A stretch of 64,000 nucleotides of DNA, from NCBI GenBank assembly GCA_038207585.1, contig JBBQZP010000021.1, forward strand, positions 1 through 64,000, given 5' to 3'. Positions 16,128-24,652 of this stretch are shown piece by piece; positions within the stretch are counted from its first letter, which is position 1; the number at the start of each line of letters is the position of its first letter. The translations under genes and the position numbers were made by a program. This DNA is from JBBQZP01 sp038207585. GTDB lineage: Bacteria; Pseudomonadota; Alphaproteobacteria; Rhodobacterales; Rhodobacteraceae. Below the pieces are notes generated by a model. The model ran no database searches. It was not told the origin of the DNA and saw nothing but the letters and a program-made list of their open reading frames with translations.

Positions 16128-17297
16128 TCAGATCCTTACCCAGGCCGCGTTGCGCGCCGACGACTTCACACAGGCATCCACAAACGCAACACCCGCCAGC
16201 CCGTCGTGCACGGTCGGGAACACCACCTCGGGCGGCACCGGCTGGCCCGCAAGGCGGGCACGAATGGCACGGGCGGCCTCGGCGTAGATATTGGCGAATC
16301 CTTCCAGATAGCCTTCCGGGTGGCCGGGCGGCACGCGGGACATGCGCGCGGCCTCAGGCCCAGCCCCGGCACCGTTGCGGGTGATCAGGCGGCGGGGTTC
16401 ACCCAAGGGCGTGAACCAAAGATAATTCGGGTCCTCCTGCGCCCATTCGATGCCACCCTTTTCCCCGTAAATCCGCAGTTTCAATGTATTTTCATTTCCC
16501 GTGGCAACTTGGCTGCACCACAGCATCCCCTTGGCCCCGCCAGCATAGCGCAGCATGACATGCGCGTTGTCGTCCAATGCGCGGCCCGGCACAAAGCGGT
16601 GCAGATCGGCGGCAAGGCTTTCCACCGTCAGCCCCGACACAAATGCCGCAAGGTTGTGCGCGTGGGTGCCGATATCGCCTGTTGACCCACCCCCTCCCGA
16701 CCGCGCGGGATCAGTGCGCCATTCGGCCTGCTTCTGGCCCGACTGCTCCAAAGGGGTCGCCAGCCAGTCCTGCGCATATTCCACCTGCACCACGCGGATC
16801 GGCCCCAGATCGCCCGAAGCCACCATCGCGCGGGCCTGCCGGATCATCGGATAGCCGGTGTAATTATGCGTCAGGATGAACAGCGCATCCGATTTTTCAG
16901 CCACCTTCACCAGCGCCTTCGCCTCGGCCAAAGTTCCCGTCAGGGGCTTGTCGCAGATCACATGGATACCGCGCTTGAGGAATTCCCGCGCGGGGCCCGC
17001 GTGCATGTGGTTCGGCGTCACAATGGCGACGGCCTGAATGCCATCCTTACGCCGGGCCTCGCGCGCGGCCATCGTTGCGAAATCGGGGTAGATGCGGTTT
17101 TCCGCCAGCCCCAAAGCGCGCCCTGATTCAAGCGACCGTTCCGGCGTGGAACTCAAAGCCCCCGCGACCAGCGTGAATTCTCCGTCCATCCGGGCGGCGA
17201 TGCGGTGAACGGCGCCGATGAACGCGTCCTTGCCGCCGCCCACCATGCCAAGCCGCAAGGGGGCTGTGGCCCCGGTGTTCGTTCCCTCAATTGCCAT
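16128..17297 (-). CDS. Gfo/Idh/MocA-family NAD(P)-dependent dehydrogenase
   Basis: A 389-residue oxidoreductase. It opens with a Rossmann motif (GMVGGGKDAFIGAVH), has the catalytic-loop lysine in CDKPL and a His in THNYTGYPM, and a C-terminal alpha/beta substrate domain with GGSTGDIGTHAHN. The family oxidises hydroxyls of sugars, inositols or polyols to ketones. It lies four bases after one epimerase gene and six before the regulator gene. Together with two TIM-barrel epimerases it suggests oxidation and epimerisation of a sugar or cyclitol; the substrate cannot be fixed from sequence. Confidence 0.9.
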   Translation of the reverse strand: MAIEGTNTGATAPLRLGMVGGGKDAFIGAVHRIAARMDGEFTLVAGALSSTPERSLESGRALGLAENRIYPDFATMAAREARRKDGIQAVAIVTPNHMHAGPAREFLKRGIHVICDKPLTGTLAEAKALVKVAEKSDALFILTHNYTGYPMIRQARAMVASGDLGPIRVVQVEYAQDWLATPLEQSGQKQAEWRTDPARSGGGGSTGDIGTHAHNLAAFVSGLTVESLAADLHRFVPGRALDDNAHVMLRYAGGAKGMLWCSQVATGNENTLKLRIYGEKGGIEWAQEDPNYLWFTPLGEPRRLITRNGAGAGPEAARMSRVPPGHPEGYLEGFANIYAEAARAIRARLAGQPVPPEVVFPTVHDGLAGVAFVDACVKSSARNAAWVRI

Positions 17298-17300
17298 GCT

Positions 17301-18146
17301 CTATCCTTTCCATCCGTCGCGAATGACCCGCAGGCCCGCTTCGACGACCTCATCTTCATGGGTGAAAAACGTGCGCCAGACCTTTGTTGCAGCAGCCAAG
17401 GCGGGCAGCGCCTGCCCGAAAGCTTCGACCGTCAGCCAGCCGTCATAGCCGGTATCCTTCAACGCTTTCAGCGCACCCCGGATATCGGCATGACCCTGCC
17501 CCGGCACGCCCCGGTTGTTTTCCGAGATGTGAACGTGGTTGATCGCAGACCGCGTCGCGCGGATTGCGGCGTTGGTGTCGGTTTCTTCGATATTGGCGTG
17601 GAACGTGTCATACAGATAGCCAAAATTCGGCCGGTCCACCGCCGCTACATGTGCCGCAGACGCGTTGGCGGTGGTCAGCGCATAACACTCGAACCGGTTC
17701 AGCGGTTCAATGGAAAGCGCCACGCCGGTGCCCTGCGCATGATCCGCCATCGCCTGATGGGCGTGCCTCATCCGGTCCAGTTCGGCGGGCGTCGGCCCGG
17801 TCCCGCTGAACACGCCCAAAGGCGAATGAAACGGGCCGCACAGCACCTCGGCCCCCAAAGCGGCCGAGCAATCGACGAGCCACGACAGATGATCCTGCCC
17901 CGCCTGCCGGATCTGTGCAGTGTCGCCAATCGGGTTCGCCTCAGGTCCGGGAACAACGCCCACAACGGTCGCCCGCAGCCCGATATCGCCGAGACGGCGG
18001 CGCAGGGCGGCGTAATGTGCAGGGTCGCCCTCGAACATCGGAACCTCTACCCCGTCATATCCGGCGGCCTTGATGCCCTCGATCACCGGCATCAGATCGT
18101 CGGTGACATGAGTGGTCCACAACAGCAGGTTGAAGCCGATCTGCAT
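17301..18146 (-). CDS. TIM-barrel ketose 3-epimerase-like protein (tagatose/psicose 3-epimerase type)
   Basis: A 281-residue AP-endonuclease-2 TIM barrel. The metal-binding residues of D-tagatose/D-psicose 3-epimerases are visible: Glu in SIEPLNRFE, Asp in LYDTFHANIEE, His in HVHISENNRG and Glu in TVEAFG, with the family's RGVPGQGH loop. The start MQIGFNLLLW at 18146 is four bases after the stop of the other TIM barrel. It likely interconverts ketoses in the pathway before phosphorylation. Hydroxypyruvate isomerase or IolE/IolI relatives are alternatives. Confidence 0.85.
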   Translation of the reverse strand: MQIGFNLLLWTTHVTDDLMPVIEGIKAAGYDGVEVPMFEGDPAHYAALRRRLGDIGLRATVVGVVPGPEANPIGDTAQIRQAGQDHLSWLVDCSAALGAEVLCGPFHSPLGVFSGTGPTPAELDRMRHAHQAMADHAQGTGVALSIEPLNRFECYALTTANASAAHVAAVDRPNFGYLYDTFHANIEETDTNAAIRATRSAINHVHISENNRGVPGQGHADIRGALKALKDTGYDGWLTVEAFGQALPALAAATKVWRTFFTHEDEVVEAGLRVIRDGWKG

Positions 18147-18150
18147 GGCG

Positions 18151-19203
18151 TCAGATCCCCAGCATCTTACGGTTGGCGGCAAGGTCTGTACCGCCATCGG
18201 CAAAGTCATCGAACGCGCGTTCGGTGACGCGGATGATGTGGGCATTCACAAAATCCGCCCCCTCGCGTGCGCCATCCTCGGGGTGTTTCAGGCAACATTC
18301 CCATTCCACCACGGCCCAGCCATCGAAATCAAGCGCCGTGAGTTTTGAGAAGATCGCGCCGAAATCAACCTGCCCGTCACCAAGGCTGCGGAACCGGCCC
18401 GCACGGTTCACCCAAGGCGCATAGCCCGAATAAACGCCCTGCCGCCCCGTCGGGTTGAACTCGGCATCCTTGACGTGGAACATCTTGATGCGATCATGGT
18501 AGATGTCGATATGATCAAGATAATCAAGGCATTGCAGGACGTAGTGCGATGGATCGTATAGCATGTTCGCGCGTTTGTGGCCCTTTACGCGGTCCAGAAA
18601 CATCTCGAACGTGGTGCCGTCGAACAAATCCTCGCCGGGGTGAATTTCGTAACACAGATCAATGCCGCACTCATCGGCAAGGTTCAGAAGCGGCGTCCAG
18701 CGGCGGGCCAATTCATCAAACGCCGTCTCGATCAGGCCCGCCGGGCGCTGCGGCCAGGGGTAAAGATAGGGCCAGGCCAGAGCGCCCGAAAACGTGACCA
18801 TCGCCGAAAGCCCAAGGTTCTTCGATGCACGCAGCGCCTTGCCAACCTGATCCACCGCCCATTCCTGCCGCGCCTTGGGGTTGCCATGCACCGAGGGTGC
18901 GGCAAACCCGTCAAACCCCGCATCATACGCCGGATGCACGGCAACAAGCTGGCCCTGAAGGTGGGTGGAAAGCTCTGTCACCTCGACACCGTTTGCCGCC
19001 GCTTGCCCCTTGAAATCGTCGCAATAGCTCTTGGACGTGGCGGCCTTGTCCAGATCAAACAGCCGCGCGTCCCAGCTTGGCACCTGCACGCCTTTATAGC
19101 CGCACGACGCCGCCCATTTGGTTATCCCGTCCCATGAATTGAACGGCGCTGCATCGCCTGCGAACTGCGCCAGAAACAGCGCGGGGCCTTTTATGGTTTT
19201 CAT
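18151..19203 (-). CDS. sugar phosphate isomerase/epimerase-family TIM-barrel protein
   Basis: A 350-residue AP-endonuclease-2 type barrel, longer than the second one. Likely metal ligands are Glu in CYEIHPGEDL, Asp in LYDPSHYV, His in FHVKDAEF and Glu in VVEWE. It is the first gene of the minus-strand catabolic operon, starting at 19203. The family includes isomerases, epimerases and some lyases acting on sugars and 3-keto sugars. The insertion around WPYLYPWPQRP and the C-terminal DDFADG region are features I do not associate with a named enzyme. Confidence 0.82.
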   Translation of the reverse strand: MKTIKGPALFLAQFAGDAAPFNSWDGITKWAASCGYKGVQVPSWDARLFDLDKAATSKSYCDDFKGQAAANGVEVTELSTHLQGQLVAVHPAYDAGFDGFAAPSVHGNPKARQEWAVDQVGKALRASKNLGLSAMVTFSGALAWPYLYPWPQRPAGLIETAFDELARRWTPLLNLADECGIDLCYEIHPGEDLFDGTTFEMFLDRVKGHKRANMLYDPSHYVLQCLDYLDHIDIYHDRIKMFHVKDAEFNPTGRQGVYSGYAPWVNRAGRFRSLGDGQVDFGAIFSKLTALDFDGWAVVEWECCLKHPEDGAREGADFVNAHIIRVTERAFDDFADGGTDLAANRKMLGI

Positions 19204-19251
19204 GATCGCTCCTCCCAAAGCATCAAGCGGCGTGTCTTTGTGCCAAACGTA

Positions 19252-19269
19252 TTGCGTTACGCACCTCAT
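19252..19269. promoter_or_regulatory. putative LacI-family operator upstream of the catabolic operon
   Basis: TTGCGTTACGCACCTCAT lies 49 bases upstream of the first operon gene. On the minus strand it reads ATGAGGTGCGTAACGCAA and shares ATGAGGT(A/G)CGT with the palindrome at 15065-15082. It also contains the odd-centred palindrome TGCGT-T-ACGCA (19253-19263). Two related sites in front of the two likely promoters fit one local repressor. Confidence 0.55.
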
Positions 19270-19425
19270 TGTCTATCGGCAACATGCGCTGACTGCCGGA
19301 TCACGTGCAGATCACGGTCAAAACGCCAATTCTCACCTTCCTGCGAGACGGTGCTACAGACCGGCGACATGTCACGAAAATCCTGTAGTCAGATCGGAAC
19401 AATTCACCGCACAAGGAGAGACAAG

Positions 19426-19944
19426 ATGTTCAAAAACACCCTGATTGCCGCGGTTTTTGCGGGCCTGATGACAAGTGCTGCCTCTGCCGGTCCGCAATAT
19501 GTGGACGGGACCGGTTTCGCCGCATCTGGCTATGATGTCGTGTCGTATTTCGACCTTCAGCAAGCCGCCGTGGGCAACGCCCAACCCGCCCCGCTGGAGG
19601 GCAAGACTGAATACACCGCCAAGTATAACGGTTCCGAATTCGCCTTCGCATCGGCCGCGAATCGCGACAAGTTTGCTGCCAACCCCAAAGCCTACGCGCC
19701 GCAATATGATGGCCATTGCGCCTACGGTGCGGCCAAGGGCGGCAAGGTTCCGGGCAACCCCAACCTGTGGCGCATCGTGGATGGCAAGCTGTACCTCAAC
19801 ATCACCAAGAATGTCGTGGGTTTCTGGGAGGAAGACATTCCGGGCAACATCACCCTTGCGCAAGGCAATTGGAAGGCGCTGGACCCGCAGCCTGCGTCAG
19901 ATGCGCCGATCCCGCAGTTCACGTCGGCCGCACCCGCAAAATAA
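19426..19944 (+). CDS. exported YHS-domain protein
   Basis: A 172-residue protein with a Sec signal (MFKNTLIAAVFAGLMTSAASA-GP) and a YHS-like domain: GYDVVSYF near the start of the mature protein, then the TAKYNGSEFAFASAANRDKF region and the PQYDGHCAYG segment. YHS proteins are small periplasmic or metal-associated proteins of uncertain function. AAGGAGAG at 19412-19419 precedes the ATG. The next gene begins immediately after its stop, so it is in an operon with the rhodanese. Confidence 0.88.
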   Translation: MFKNTLIAAVFAGLMTSAASAGPQYVDGTGFAASGYDVVSYFDLQQAAVGNAQPAPLEGKTEYTAKYNGSEFAFASAANRDKFAANPKAYAPQYDGHCAYGAAKGGKVPGNPNLWRIVDGKLYLNITKNVVGFWEEDIPGNITLAQGNWKALDPQPASDAPIPQFTSAAPAK

Positions 19945-20382
19945 ATGCAGATCAGCCGTCGCAAGGCGCTGTTACTTCTGGCCAGTGGTGGTGCCACTGC
20001 TGGCCTTTACGGCGTCGTGCAGTATGCGCAGGCCGATACGATCAGCGCACCAGAGGCACTAACGCGTGTGCAGGCCGGTCGCCTGATCCTTGTCGACATC
20101 CGCCGCCCCGATGAATGGCAGGCGACGGGAGTGGCACAAGGCGCGCATCCGGTCGACATGCGGGACGAAGATTTCATCGCCGAACTTGACGCGTTGACCG
20201 GCGGCGATAGATCCAAACCCATCGCGATGATCTGCGCAAAGGGTGTGCGCTCGCGCTGGATGGCGGCACGGTTGCGGGTTTCGGGGTATGAAAATGTCGT
20301 GGATGTGCGCGAAGGTATGCTTGGGTCGTCGGCAGGCGCAGGCTGGGTTGCGCGCGGGTTGCCGGTGGCGTCGTATAAGTAA
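19945..20382 (+). CDS. exported rhodanese-domain protein
   Basis: A 145-residue protein with a twin-arginine-like N-terminus (SRRKALLLLASGG) and one rhodanese domain. DIRRPDEWQATG is the typical first motif, and the active-site loop is ICAKGVRSR with the catalytic Cys. It should transfer sulfane sulfur or bind thiols outside the cytoplasm. It starts directly after the YHS gene's TAA, a pairing that suggests the two act together, perhaps on periplasmic sulfur or metal chemistry (inference). Confidence 0.9.
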   Translation: MQISRRKALLLLASGGATAGLYGVVQYAQADTISAPEALTRVQAGRLILVDIRRPDEWQATGVAQGAHPVDMRDEDFIAELDALTGGDRSKPIAMICAKGVRSRWMAARLRVSGYENVVDVREGMLGSSAGAGWVARGLPVASYK

Positions 20383-20392
20383 GGGAATGCGA

Positions 20393-21250
20393 ATGAAGAC
20401 AGCAGCTTTCGCGGCTTTGGCACTTTTTGCGGCCGGTCCCGCTTTGGCAGATTGTGGCGCCGCGCCCGGCCCTTGCAAAACCGCAGACGGAATCTACGAA
20501 CTGGCCCTGCCGCAAGACACAAGCGCCCCGCTGCCCGCTGTGGTGTTTCTGCACGGCTACGGCAGCGATGGCAAAGGCACGATGAGCAATACCGGAATGG
20601 TCAACGCCTTTCTTGCGCGTGGCTATGCTGTGATCGCCCCTTATGGGCGCGACCGCGACGGGGCGGACGGCAAGATGTGGTCCTTCATGCCCGGTCGCCC
20701 GTCGATGCGCGACGAGCCTGCGTTCCTGCGGCAGGTGATGGCGGATGCAACGCAGAACCACGGCATAAACCGCGACCATATCCTTTTGGCGGGTTTTTCC
20801 ATTGGTGGTTCGATGGTCAGCTATGCCGCCTGCACCGACCCCACCATTGCCGCGGCCTATGCGCCCGTCAGCGGCAGCTTCTGGCGGCCCGAGCCTGACC
20901 ATTGCGCAGGACCTGTGCGGCTTTTGCACACGCATGGGTTTCAGGACACAACCGTCCCGCTGGAGGGACGAAAGCTGCGCGAAACCGATCAGGGGGTGAC
21001 CATCGCGCAGGGGGATGTCTACAAATCCATGGGCATCTGGCGTCAGACCAACGGCTGTGCATCCGACAGGCCCGACAGTTTCACGATGAATGATACGTTC
21101 TGGCACCGGCGCTGGACCGAATGCGCGCCGGGATCAGCGTTGGAGTTCGCAGTGTGGCCCGGCACCCATGCCATTCCCAAAGGCTGGGCCGACATGGCGC
21201 TCGATTGGTTCGAGGCGCAGCCCGTCGGCCCTATTCCGCCGCTAAACTGA
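20393..21250 (+). CDS. secreted esterase/PHB-depolymerase-like alpha/beta hydrolase (LpqC type)
   Basis: A 285-residue protein with signal peptide MKTAAFAALALFAAGPALA-DC. The nucleophile elbow is GFSIGGSM, the oxyanion region is FLHGYGSDGKG, and a later GFQDTTVP holds the likely acid and WPGTHAIP the likely His. It resembles the polyhydroxybutyrate depolymerase / feruloyl esterase group. ATG at 20393 is preferred because AAGGGA at 20381-20386 is six bases away; ATG at 20387 would be too close. It overlaps the convergent opgH end by 20 bases. Confidence 0.82.
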   Translation: MKTAAFAALALFAAGPALADCGAAPGPCKTADGIYELALPQDTSAPLPAVVFLHGYGSDGKGTMSNTGMVNAFLARGYAVIAPYGRDRDGADGKMWSFMPGRPSMRDEPAFLRQVMADATQNHGINRDHILLAGFSIGGSMVSYAACTDPTIAAAYAPVSGSFWRPEPDHCAGPVRLLHTHGFQDTTVPLEGRKLRETDQGVTIAQGDVYKSMGIWRQTNGCASDRPDSFTMNDTFWHRRWTECAPGSALEFAVWPGTHAIPKGWADMALDWFEAQPVGPIPPLN

Positions 21251-23135
21251 ACGCAGGGTCGGTGTCGAGCATCAGCCGGTAGCGCGCCCGCGCCAAGGTT
21301 GCCCGGTTCACGATCTGTGGCGGGTTCAGGCTGTCAGGCGTTTCCATCCACGCGCCCGTGCGCAACCGGGACACGTCCCACGCGCTCAGCGCCGAAAGCG
21401 GCACGGCACCCGCAAGGCTAAGGCCAACAGGCAGCAACCAGAACGTGACCTCACCCGCCGCAATGCCGCCAAGACAGGCCAGACCAAGCACCGTCTCGAT
21501 GATGTGAAACCGCAGAAGGCTGCCCCAGCTTTGCTTGGCCCCGCTCCGGCTTTGCGGTGCCCAGATGTCTCGCTTTGACAGAACGGCGAACAGGATCGAC
21601 TGCACCTGCTGAATCATCAGAATGGGCGCGTACAGGAACGACACGACGATCTCGATCAGCACTGCAAGCATGAAACGCGCCCGTCCGCCAAAGCTGGCCG
21701 CGCGAGGGCGCGAGGCCATGATGCTGAGCATCCCAAGCAACTTCGGCCCCAGAAGCATCGCCAGCACGCAGATCAGGAACAGGTTGCCGCCTGATACAAA
21801 GCCGTCAACCGGCTCTACGATCGGCGGTGCGCCTTCGATGCCCATTGCAACCGTTGCCATTTCGGGGAAAGCCCAGATCGACAGCAGAACCAGCCACAGC
21901 ACCGCCATAAGGTAGCTGACAGCGCCTTGCAGCATGTGAAACCGCGACACCGCATGCAGACCCACTGCGGGGATCACGCGCAGGTGTTGCAGATTGCCCC
22001 GGCACCAGCGCCGGTCGCGCAGAACATAATCGACCAACGAGGCGGGCGTCTGTTCATACGACCCATCGACCTGCGGCAGGAAACGCACGCGCCAACCCGC
22101 GCGCCGCAGCATCGCGGCTTCGACAAAATCGTGGGACATGATCAGCGTGCGGCCACCGAAAATGCCTTTCAGATGCGGCAGACCCGCCGCCGCCGCAAAG
22201 GCGCGCGTGCGGATGATGGCGTTGTGACCCCAGTAATTCGCCTCGCCCCGCGCCCATGTGGCCAGACCCAACGCCATAAGGCGGCCATGTGCGGCAGTGG
22301 CGAACTGCTGCACGCGGGCAAACAGCACATCTGACCGGATCAGCCGGGGCCATGTCTGAACCAGACCCGTGCCGGGATTGGCGGCCAATTCACGCCGCAG
22401 GGTGATCACGGCATCCGCGCTCATCAGGCTGTCGGCATCCAGCACCAGCATCGCCTCGTATGCGGCGCCCCAGCCGGTGACCCAATCGGCGATGTTGCCG
22501 GTCTTGCGGTCGGTGTTCTTGTCGCGGCGGCGGTAGTGAATGGCGAAACGGTGGCCCTGCTCCATCCGCAAGGTCTGGAACGCGCGCCATTCCTCGGCGG
22601 CGATGCCATCGCTACGGGTGTCGGACAGGATGAACAGGCTGAAATGCCGTGCCTCATCTCGTGAGGACAGATCTTCCAGGAGCGCCGCCGCATTGCCGAA
22701 CACATCGGCGGAGTCTTCGTTGTGGATGGGGATCAGCAATGCCACGTTCATATCGGTAGGTATCGTGGCAAGAACCTCGCGGCGCAGCAGCTTTCCACGC
22801 AAATGCGAAAACAGCCCAAGCGCCGCACCGGCAAGCGAGAACGCAATAAAGAAAAATGCAAAGCCAGCCAGCCACAGATGCAGTTTTTCCACCCAGGAAA
22901 AGCCGCCCCGCGCCAAACCGTTGGCCTGCGCAATAACGAATATTGCAGTCAGCACAGTTGTCGGCGCCAAAACTGCCGCACGCAAGATCCAGGCGCGGCG
23001 ATCCGGCCCCTGCCCCACAACGTCCGCATCGCGCAGGGCGGGAAGTACGGAAAGATTCTGCTCGGGCATGCGCAGGGGTGCCCGCTCGGGCATGGCGACC
23101 GGGGTCGCCGGGTAGTGAAGGGTCAGGCTGTCCAT
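21231..23135 (-). CDS. opgH: glucans biosynthesis glucosyltransferase OpgH (MdoH)
   Basis: A 634-residue inner-membrane family 2 glycosyltransferase that polymerises the beta-glucan backbone of osmoregulated periplasmic glucans from UDP-glucose. The catalytic cytoplasmic domain shows LLIPIHNEDS, LVLDADSLM (metal-binding DxD), SHDFVEAAMLRR and the product-binding RDRRWCRGNLQH motif. It has about two helices before and several after this domain. It is shorter than E. coli OpgH at the N-terminus. ATG at 23135 is chosen over a TTG at 23147. It overlaps the end of opgG by 13 bases. Confidence 0.95.
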   Translation of the reverse strand: MDSLTLHYPATPVAMPERAPLRMPEQNLSVLPALRDADVVGQGPDRRAWILRAAVLAPTTVLTAIFVIAQANGLARGGFSWVEKLHLWLAGFAFFFIAFSLAGAALGLFSHLRGKLLRREVLATIPTDMNVALLIPIHNEDSADVFGNAAALLEDLSSRDEARHFSLFILSDTRSDGIAAEEWRAFQTLRMEQGHRFAIHYRRRDKNTDRKTGNIADWVTGWGAAYEAMLVLDADSLMSADAVITLRRELAANPGTGLVQTWPRLIRSDVLFARVQQFATAAHGRLMALGLATWARGEANYWGHNAIIRTRAFAAAAGLPHLKGIFGGRTLIMSHDFVEAAMLRRAGWRVRFLPQVDGSYEQTPASLVDYVLRDRRWCRGNLQHLRVIPAVGLHAVSRFHMLQGAVSYLMAVLWLVLLSIWAFPEMATVAMGIEGAPPIVEPVDGFVSGGNLFLICVLAMLLGPKLLGMLSIMASRPRAASFGGRARFMLAVLIEIVVSFLYAPILMIQQVQSILFAVLSKRDIWAPQSRSGAKQSWGSLLRFHIIETVLGLACLGGIAAGEVTFWLLPVGLSLAGAVPLSALSAWDVSRLRTGAWMETPDSLNPPQIVNRATLARARYRLMLDTDPAFSLAAE

Positions 23136-24652
23136 CTGTAAAGCCAAACTTCGCTGTAGGGGCCATTTTCCAAGGAAAGCTGGGCCCGGAATTCGATAAC
23201 GGTCGCGTCGCCAGGATCAAAACTGAACGCCAGTCGCGGACCGCCGGTATCGGGATTGATCTGCACGACAGGTTCGCCCAGCATCGTTCCCGCACTCGCC
23301 GAGAAAACGGCCTTGAGAGCAGAAAGTTCCGCAGGCAACAAATCCGTCGGCGAAAAGTCGACGGTTGCGACCAGACCGTGTTTGAAAGCCTTGCCCATTC
23401 GGGTGTTGGTGACTTGCGCCAGCATCGCGCCAAGATCAGGCTCCACTCCCCATTGCAAGCGGTAGCTGATCTTGTGCGCGCTGCCCGCCGCCCAGACATC
23501 CTTGGGCCGCCAATAGGCGACGATGTTGTCGTTGATCTCCATATCCGTGGGAATTTCGACCAGACTGACCGCGCCTTCGCCCCAACCCTCCATCGGTTCA
23601 ACCCAAAGCGACGGGCGTTTTTCATAGCGCGCCACCATGTCGGCGTAATCGTCGAAATGGCGCGCGCGCTGCATCAGACCAAAGCCCTTGGGGTTGGTGT
23701 CGTTGAAGGTGCTGATCTGCACCGCTGCCGGGTTCGCCAAAGCGCGCCACAACACCTCGCCCGCGCCGTTCCACATCAGAAGGCCATCGCTGTCATGCAC
23801 GGCGGGGCGGAAATCGTCGAACCGGTTACGGTTGGTGGAATCAAAGAAAAACATGCTGGTCAGGGGCGCGATGCCGACATGCGACATGTCGGTGCGCGGG
23901 AACAATTCTGCCTCGATCTCCATCCGCAGGGTCGGGCCGGGGGTCACGGTAAAGTGGTAGGCCCCGGCAGTGCTGGGGCTGTCAAGCAGCGCGTGGATCA
24001 CGAAACTTGCGATCTCGGGGCCGGGGCGTTCGATCCAGAAGGCGATAAAATCGGGAAACTCCTCGCCTGTGGGTTCGGCGGTATCAATCGCAAGGCCGCG
24101 GGAGGACAGACCATAATTCTGCCCGGTGCCGATGGCGCGGAAGTAGCTTGCCCCCTGCATCACCATGAATTCGGTAAAGATTTTCGGCTTTTCAAGTTCC
24201 GCACGCAGGCGGAAGCCGGAATAGCCCATTGTGTCATCCACCGGCATCTGCGGGAAATTGTTGGTGGTATCAAAGACACCAAGGTTGAACGGCAGCACCC
24301 GCGACATGCCATCTTCAACCACGTTGATCTCAACCGCGCGGGGCACGAAAAGGCCTGCCGGAAATGTATCCAGCCGCAGGCCGGCATCGGTGTGGTTCCA
24401 AAGCGCATTGCGGTCAGCGAACCAGATATGGGCGAAATCGTCATAGCTCAGATTGCGCCACGCCTCGGGCACCTGCGGGCGCGCGACGTAATCGGCGGCG
24501 GCCAGCGCCAATGCACGTTCCCGCACCATCGCCGCCGAAAACGGCACCGCGTCGCCCGCCGGGGCCAAAGGCGTGACCGGCAGGTTTTGCGCGCGACCCT
24601 GTGTTGCCGCGGCAATGGCCATCAGACCCGCCAGAAACTCGCGCCGGATCAT
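23123..24652 (-). CDS. opgG: periplasmic glucan biosynthesis protein OpgG/OpgD (MdoG family)
   Basis: A 509-residue periplasmic protein of the MdoG family needed for the structure and branching of periplasmic glucans. It has a twin-arginine-like signal (MIRREFLAGLMAIAAATQGRA). Family segments include NLSYDDFAHIWF, GYSGFRLRAEL, GQNYGLSSRGLAIDTAEPTGEEFP (ends GQNYGLSSRG and TGEEFP), and SMFFFDSTNRNRFDDFRPAVHDSDGL (ends SMFFFDS and HDSDGL). Tat export is more typical of OpgD than of E. coli OpgG, so OpgD is an alternative name. The ATG overlaps the opgC stop by four bases. Confidence 0.92.
   Translation of the reverse strand: MIRREFLAGLMAIAAATQGRAQNLPVTPLAPAGDAVPFSAAMVRERALALAAADYVARPQVPEAWRNLSYDDFAHIWFADRNALWNHTDAGLRLDTFPAGLFVPRAVEINVVEDGMSRVLPFNLGVFDTTNNFPQMPVDDTMGYSGFRLRAELEKPKIFTEFMVMQGASYFRAIGTGQNYGLSSRGLAIDTAEPTGEEFPDFIAFWIERPGPEIASFVIHALLDSPSTAGAYHFTVTPGPTLRMEIEAELFPRTDMSHVGIAPLTSMFFFDSTNRNRFDDFRPAVHDSDGLLMWNGAGEVLWRALANPAAVQISTFNDTNPKGFGLMQRARHFDDYADMVARYEKRPSLWVEPMEGWGEGAVSLVEIPTDMEINDNIVAYWRPKDVWAAGSAHKISYRLQWGVEPDLGAMLAQVTNTRMGKAFKHGLVATVDFSPTDLLPAELSALKAVFSASAGTMLGEPVVQINPDTGGPRLAFSFDPGDATVIEFRAQLSLENGPYSEVWLYRWTA

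Noticed and set aside
13749..16685. Long plus-strand frames across the binding-protein, regulator and dehydrogenase genes
   Set aside because: They oppose genes with recognised domains and ribosome sites, and their products have no family features.
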